64,000 nt of DNA from Azorinus chamasolen (lineage: Eukaryota > Mollusca > Bivalvia > Cardiida > Solecurtidae): contig OY755252.1 of assembly GCA_963576725.1 (NCBI GenBank), positions 24,252,655 to 24,316,654 of the forward strand, in the 5' to 3' direction. Shown here one piece after another: positions 54,601 to 60,600 of this stretch. Under the pieces are notes generated by a model. It saw only the letters and a program-made list of their open reading frames with translations. It was not told the DNA's origin and did no database searches. Within the stretch, counting starts at the first letter, position 1. The number at the start of each line of letters is the position of its first letter. A program made the position numbers and the translations under genes.

Positions 54601-57600
54601 CAGCTAGATGTTACCAATGTCTCTCAAATTAGATGTGGGAGATATTGGAAATCCTAAGCTAAGAAAACATGATCATGCATATGCCCCCCCCCCTTGTTTG
54701 CATCCTGATGAGACGCTGCATTATCATCTGGATCCACACTGTTTGCATAGGTAATCAAGATGATTATGATGAGAATCATGAGACGCCACATTATGTGCAA
54801 AGAGTTAAATATTTAGGAAAATAATAGGTATTTCTTAAATTAGATAATACCAACAATAGATTCATTTTAATACTTTTAATTAACTAAAAAATTGTCATTT
54901 TAGGAAAAAAATAGGCATTATGCTAGTTACCATATTTAGAATATTAAATATTAAGGAAACTATTAGGTATTTCTTAAATTTAAATACATAACAAACAGTT
55001 TGAATTTAAATCACACACCACCTTATGCAGTGTCTGATCTGGAGCCAAACTGTTAGCAATGTGAAATACATCAAACTGTTCAGGATTTCGTGTACATATG
55101 TATTGAAACCTTTCACAAAGCATCTCATCGGGATCAAAACTGCTTGAAACAGTCATAATTTAACAAGTTCCTTCACATAAACGTGTTTTCATGCATTTGC
55201 AAACAGTAGACCAAGATCAGATGGAATTTAACAGAATTTAATAGATATGTTTTTCCTTCATAACATTACTCAACATCTCATCAAGAATAGACGGATTTTA
55301 AGATATAAACTGCTGGAAACAGTCAATAAACAGGTTTTCACGCATTTGCAAAGTTTACCAGAGTAGACCAAGATCAGACAGACTTTAATAGAATTTATTT
55401 TTTCGATTGCATCAAAGACAATATTTTAATATGACTTTGATTATGTGATTTATGTGATTTATACAATTACAAACAATACTAAGTGTCTATTAATTAAGCA
55501 ATCTGACTTAATTACATGTTATACTTAAATTACATTCAACCCTCAACTTTTTCCATCATCTTGTTTGAGTCATTAACTGTAATTATCAGTTTTCTGCATA
55601 TATTTGTTCTCTTTCTATAGGTAGGCCAGTTCAAGCAACCTATAAAGCAATCAATTGATACTGACTATAGTCTAATGCATGCTCCATTGAATTACCTGTC
55701 TGGCTTGATTGTGGGACTTATTGGAATTTTGTCAACCAAAATGTGGGAGACATTGGAATAAACCGTTAACATTTTAGTTTCACAGGTCTTTGCACAATGT
55801 TATGTTTGTTTCTGCAGTTAATTTATGTGATTGGAAAAAAATAGTTTCATTATGATCATTTATTCTAACAAATTTTATTATGCAACTCTTGTTTAATTGC
55901 ATTTAGTTGAAATTTAGGTGTTTAATAATGTCTTTTCTCCTTGCTACTAATTGTATTTGTTTTAATTTGATTTTTAAAAAAAATAATTTCTTTAAGTTAA
56001 TCAAAATTATTGTCGATCAATAATTAATGTTACTCAAAAAATTAGTAACTCTTCTCAATTTCAATTGTTAAAAAAACTAATGACCCTTTTAATTGACTTA
56101 TCATCAGATATTCACACCTAGAGCTAGAATTATTTCTAAACACCTATTAACCCCTTACCTGTTTGCTTTGACAAAAAATTATCTGGGACTACTCTGTTTG
56201 CTAATGCGTAAAAAATTATTTCCATAAAGAGAAGTTTTAGCTTTGATAAAACCTGTAAAATCAAATCTATATCTTGTCAAATGCAAACAGAGCAGACCCT
56301 GATCAGACAGCTTCTATAGCAGCCGTCTAATCTAGTCTACTCTTATTTTTAATGCGTAAAACACATTATTTTTGTGAAGAGAAGTTTTTGCTTTGATAAA
56401 AACTGTAGAATCAGATCTATATTCCATAGGTGTCGTTTGATCTGGGTCTACTCTGTTTGCTAATGCGTAAAAACAGCTTTATATGAGGGAAAGGGTTAGA
56501 AGATTTTTAAAGATATTTTTATTGGTCATTTCACACAAAAACTGGCATTATGTACTGCCTAGCACTTTATTTGCCTATATACCTGGATCAAGGTATAATT
56601 GCATAGCTTTATTGACGTCATTTGAATTTCTCAAAGACCAGTTTTAGGCATTTTGAGCTAAGGCAAAAATGGCACAAGTTGTAAACAGTTTAGATCTTGG
56701 TCAACCAGTCACTTGGTATTAGATCTGAATCCAGTTCAAGTTTATTCAGCAGTGAAAGGGTGAAAGCAGTGGACTAAGCTTCTTTCATCTGCTAGAAATG
56801 TTGTCCACTGAAAAATGTCAATATATTACTGTAACTCAGGTGAGCGATATAGGGCCAATGGCCCTCTTGTTTTACTTACTCTCATATCAACCAGGATCTA
56901 ATTCAGACCTCTCTGGTATTCAATTTAACTGTGATAGTTTATGATACAAAAACATACAGAAACACGTAAAAATAAATTTTGAGTTACAGTTTTGACATAC
57001 CTAGTTACAAACACGTCACATGATGACGTCATTGTACACAGCATGTGTCTATGTAAAGCGCGCCATTTACATGAAGACCCACATACAGTCGCCAACACGT
57101 CCGACACTCACTGTCAATGGGATTCGAAATGCGCCTTCGTTTTGGTATATTAAGCCCTTCATTAGTGCTGTATGTATACACATGGACATGGACATTTCCA
57201 CCGAGAAAAAAATCTCGATTCAAGTTCAGTGAAAATGTTTGAAATGGACAAAAGATTCAGTACGAACTGCTGCATAAAATGTGTTGGAACAGGAGGAAGA
57301 TTTTCGCGATCAGCTGAGTATAGCATATTTGAAATATGTTTGTTCTGTGCTGGATTCAGATGACTATAGTTGTTGATTGACGAGATATTTTTATGAGTAG
57401 ACATCTGCATAAACAAAAGGACATGCGGTGAAGAAAATGCAAAGTTGTGGAGGCATTTTCTATGTAGAATGGATTGTATGGGTCAGAGTAGCTGGTAGGT
57501 CTTTTTTGGCATACATTTTGTATATAATTACTGACAGCGATTACAATTTGTATTATTTTATCGAAATTAAGGCGCAAGTGCCAACAGTCCTTTGCCATCT

Positions 57601-60600
57601 ATCTTGACTCAATCGTTGACCGTCAAGGTAGGTCACCGTCCGTCAGTTTGTTTGTTTTGACAGCGCGTATGAATAAAGTTCGGTCGTTCGAATGTTATTC
57701 ACTAGTGAATATATGCCCGTGATTATCAAAAAATAAATGATAGTGTTACGTCACGCTGAAGCCACGAGTTATGTTATAAAAAGGCGTATTTATGGAGGAA
57801 AGTGTTAAATGGCTACAATGTTCCACCTTCCATATTTCATTATAATTATTTTGTTCATGAATATTCAGTAGGTATTGAACTCTGGAATAAATATAGAGCT
57901 GGGAAAGGGGCTAAAGCAGTCTCTCAAAAGAAATCTTATTGTTGTTGTTTTCACAGACAGATGATCGCTTTACACTTAACCTCATGAATATTTATGTTAG
58001 AAATTATCTTATACTTAGAAAAGTGCTTGGGGTGGGTATTCATCCTTCCCTGTGCAATATTAATGTAAGGAATGATAACATCATGAATATTTACAAAAAT
58101 CTATAAGCTGATGTTAACTCCTCAAGGAATGTTTTGCTTTGACAAAAACTGTAGAATCAGATCTGTATCATGTCAAAACCAAATAGAGCAGACCTATAGG
58201 CGCCACCTGATCTGGGTCTTCTCTGTTTCTGTTTTTCACGCAAATATGTAAAAAAGCATTTATATGAAGGAAAGATTTAAGCATATTCAAGGGTAACTCA
58301 TGTACTTATCTGCTGTTTTTGAAAATTTCCTATTATTTGGTCAGAATTTCTGCGTGCAGAATTTAACCCTTTATCTGATGAATATTCATGTAAAAAATAA
58401 TGACATTGTGATTTTGAATTATATGATATAATTATAGGTGCATGTGGCCACCGGAATTTTTTACCACTGCAAAAAATGTAGAATCAGGTCAATGTTTTTC
58501 TACAGACCCACAGGAGCCATCTGATCTCGGTATACAGTAAAACCCCTCTAAACCGGAATTCTAATAGAGAAGAATTTAGATACCCTTAGACAGGTGGCTA
58601 CTTAATGCAGGGTGAGCTAGAGGAGCTTTCTGCATGACTTTCACCCTGCGTGCCTCCAAGACCAATGTTTATGCTAAATATAACATCCGGTTTAGAAGGG
58701 GGTTGGGGGTACTGTAGTCTGTTTGCAAAGGAGTGAAAGGGCATCTGTAAGAGACAAAGGTTTAACCAGGAATTACTTGTCTTTTCAGGAAATTCCAGCT
58801 CCACTGAAGTGGTATGTGTCTCACTGGGGTAGCCAGGAATACATTAACATGTCATATGCCTTCATACCTGTGAATACCAGCCCTGAGGCCTTTGACAGCA
58901 TGGAACAAGACCTTGATGGCAAGATCTACTTTGCAGGAGAAGTGAGTATAGTCATTACCTGATGAATATTCATGCTGGACTCCGCCCATTATGAATATTA
59001 ACTAACCCTTCGCTTGCTATTTGCGTCAATATACCTACCTATGAATAGTGAAGACCCAGATGAGACAGCTCCTGCAGGAGCTGTCTCATCAGGGTCTGCA
59101 CTATTTACAAATTGATTGTGCAACCAGTGCACTCCACAGCAGTGATTGCACAGCGAAATACTTGTACACAGTGAAGATATATGTAATTATACAACAGGGC
59201 ATGGGTAAAGAAGGAGAAATGTATTTTAAAATTTAGCAAGCGAAGCAAGCTATATCAAAATATAGAAATTGTAAAATTTATTAACATGGCAGTAGAGAAT
59301 CAGATCTGTAAAATATAAGTAAGTAGACCCTGATCAGAAGCTGTTTGATCTGGGTCTGTTCTGTTTGCAAAGAGAGTAAGGTGGGATTGTCAAGTAAAGG
59401 AAAAGGGTGTAAATGTTATATGGTTGGAAGTCATATGGTTTTCATTTGGTATGCAGTAAAACCCTGTAAACCAGATTTTAGTAAAGAAGAATTAACCCTT
59501 GACTCAAAACATACACTTTTCTACGCCTTTGCAAACAGAATAGACCTAGATCAAATGGCTTCTATAGGAGCCGTCTGGTCAGGGTCTACTATGTTTGCTA
59601 TGGAATAATATAGATCCGATTCTACAGTTTCTGCTTTGACAAAAAATTCATGTGTTTATATGACATTTTGAAAATTAATCTAATTAATATTCATGATTTC
59701 ACTACTTTCAAGACTATTCATGGAGTAAAGTGTTAAGCTCTTTTGAATCAGGTGACTTTGGGAGCTTTCTGCATGACTTTAACTCTGCATTAAGCTACCA
59801 CTTGTCTTAAAAACCAGCAGTTTATTGTCTTTAACCCATTCCCGCATATTGACGACTTTTGACGACTCTGTAAAAGTCACTTTGTGAAACCATTGTGATA
59901 AATAGAGCATTTGCTCCTATAGGAGCAAATGCTCTATTTATCACAATGGTTTCAAACTACAAAATTCTAAAATTTTCCATTTCTCTAGTTAATGCTCCTT
60001 TTCGGTAGATTTATTTAAAGAGATAGGATCTAAAAATAGCCTATGAGGTAATGGGTTAACGCTGAAAATATAACGTCTGCTCAAACTCTGAACAGCTGAA
60101 CTGTTGACTGACTTCCAATTCACTCAAGATATTTAGAAGGTGCTGACCGGGTATCGATCATCTTGAATCTTAACCCGATATTCCATAAATACGCTTTACA
60201 TCACCTTTGCAAACAGAGTAGACCCAGATCAGACGGCTCCTGTAGGAGCCGTCTCATCAGGGTCTGCTCTGTTTGCTTATGGTATACTATAGTTCTGATA
60301 TGTACTTTGTGACTTAGCCAAAATGGCCTCTGTTTATATGCCACAACAATAATGAATCTAATTAATATTGATGATGTCATTATTTCCTACATATATATTC
60401 ATGGAGTACAGGGTTAATAAGAGGCAGATTTATTGGGCACCTCGCCTGGATCCAAACTATTTGTAATTGCTGGTTATGTCACGTTGATCGTGAAAGGGAT
60501 TACAATGCTATAATTTGAGTTTTTCGGCATATATGAGGTTCTACACAGAATCTAAAATGTCGGCATATGATGTCCAATACAGGTGACTTTTGTTAATGTT

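Noticed and set aside
55621..55760. Possible extra exon after tttctatag with a frame ending GLIVGLIGILSTKMWETLE
   Set aside because: Exons 16 and 17 join in frame and align with the human protein without a gap, so an inserted exon is not needed. The end resembles a hydrophobic tail but nothing links it to a gene.
57020..57416. Cluster of small frames on both strands in intron 16
   Set aside because: They overlap each other, have no known motif and no matching splice structure.
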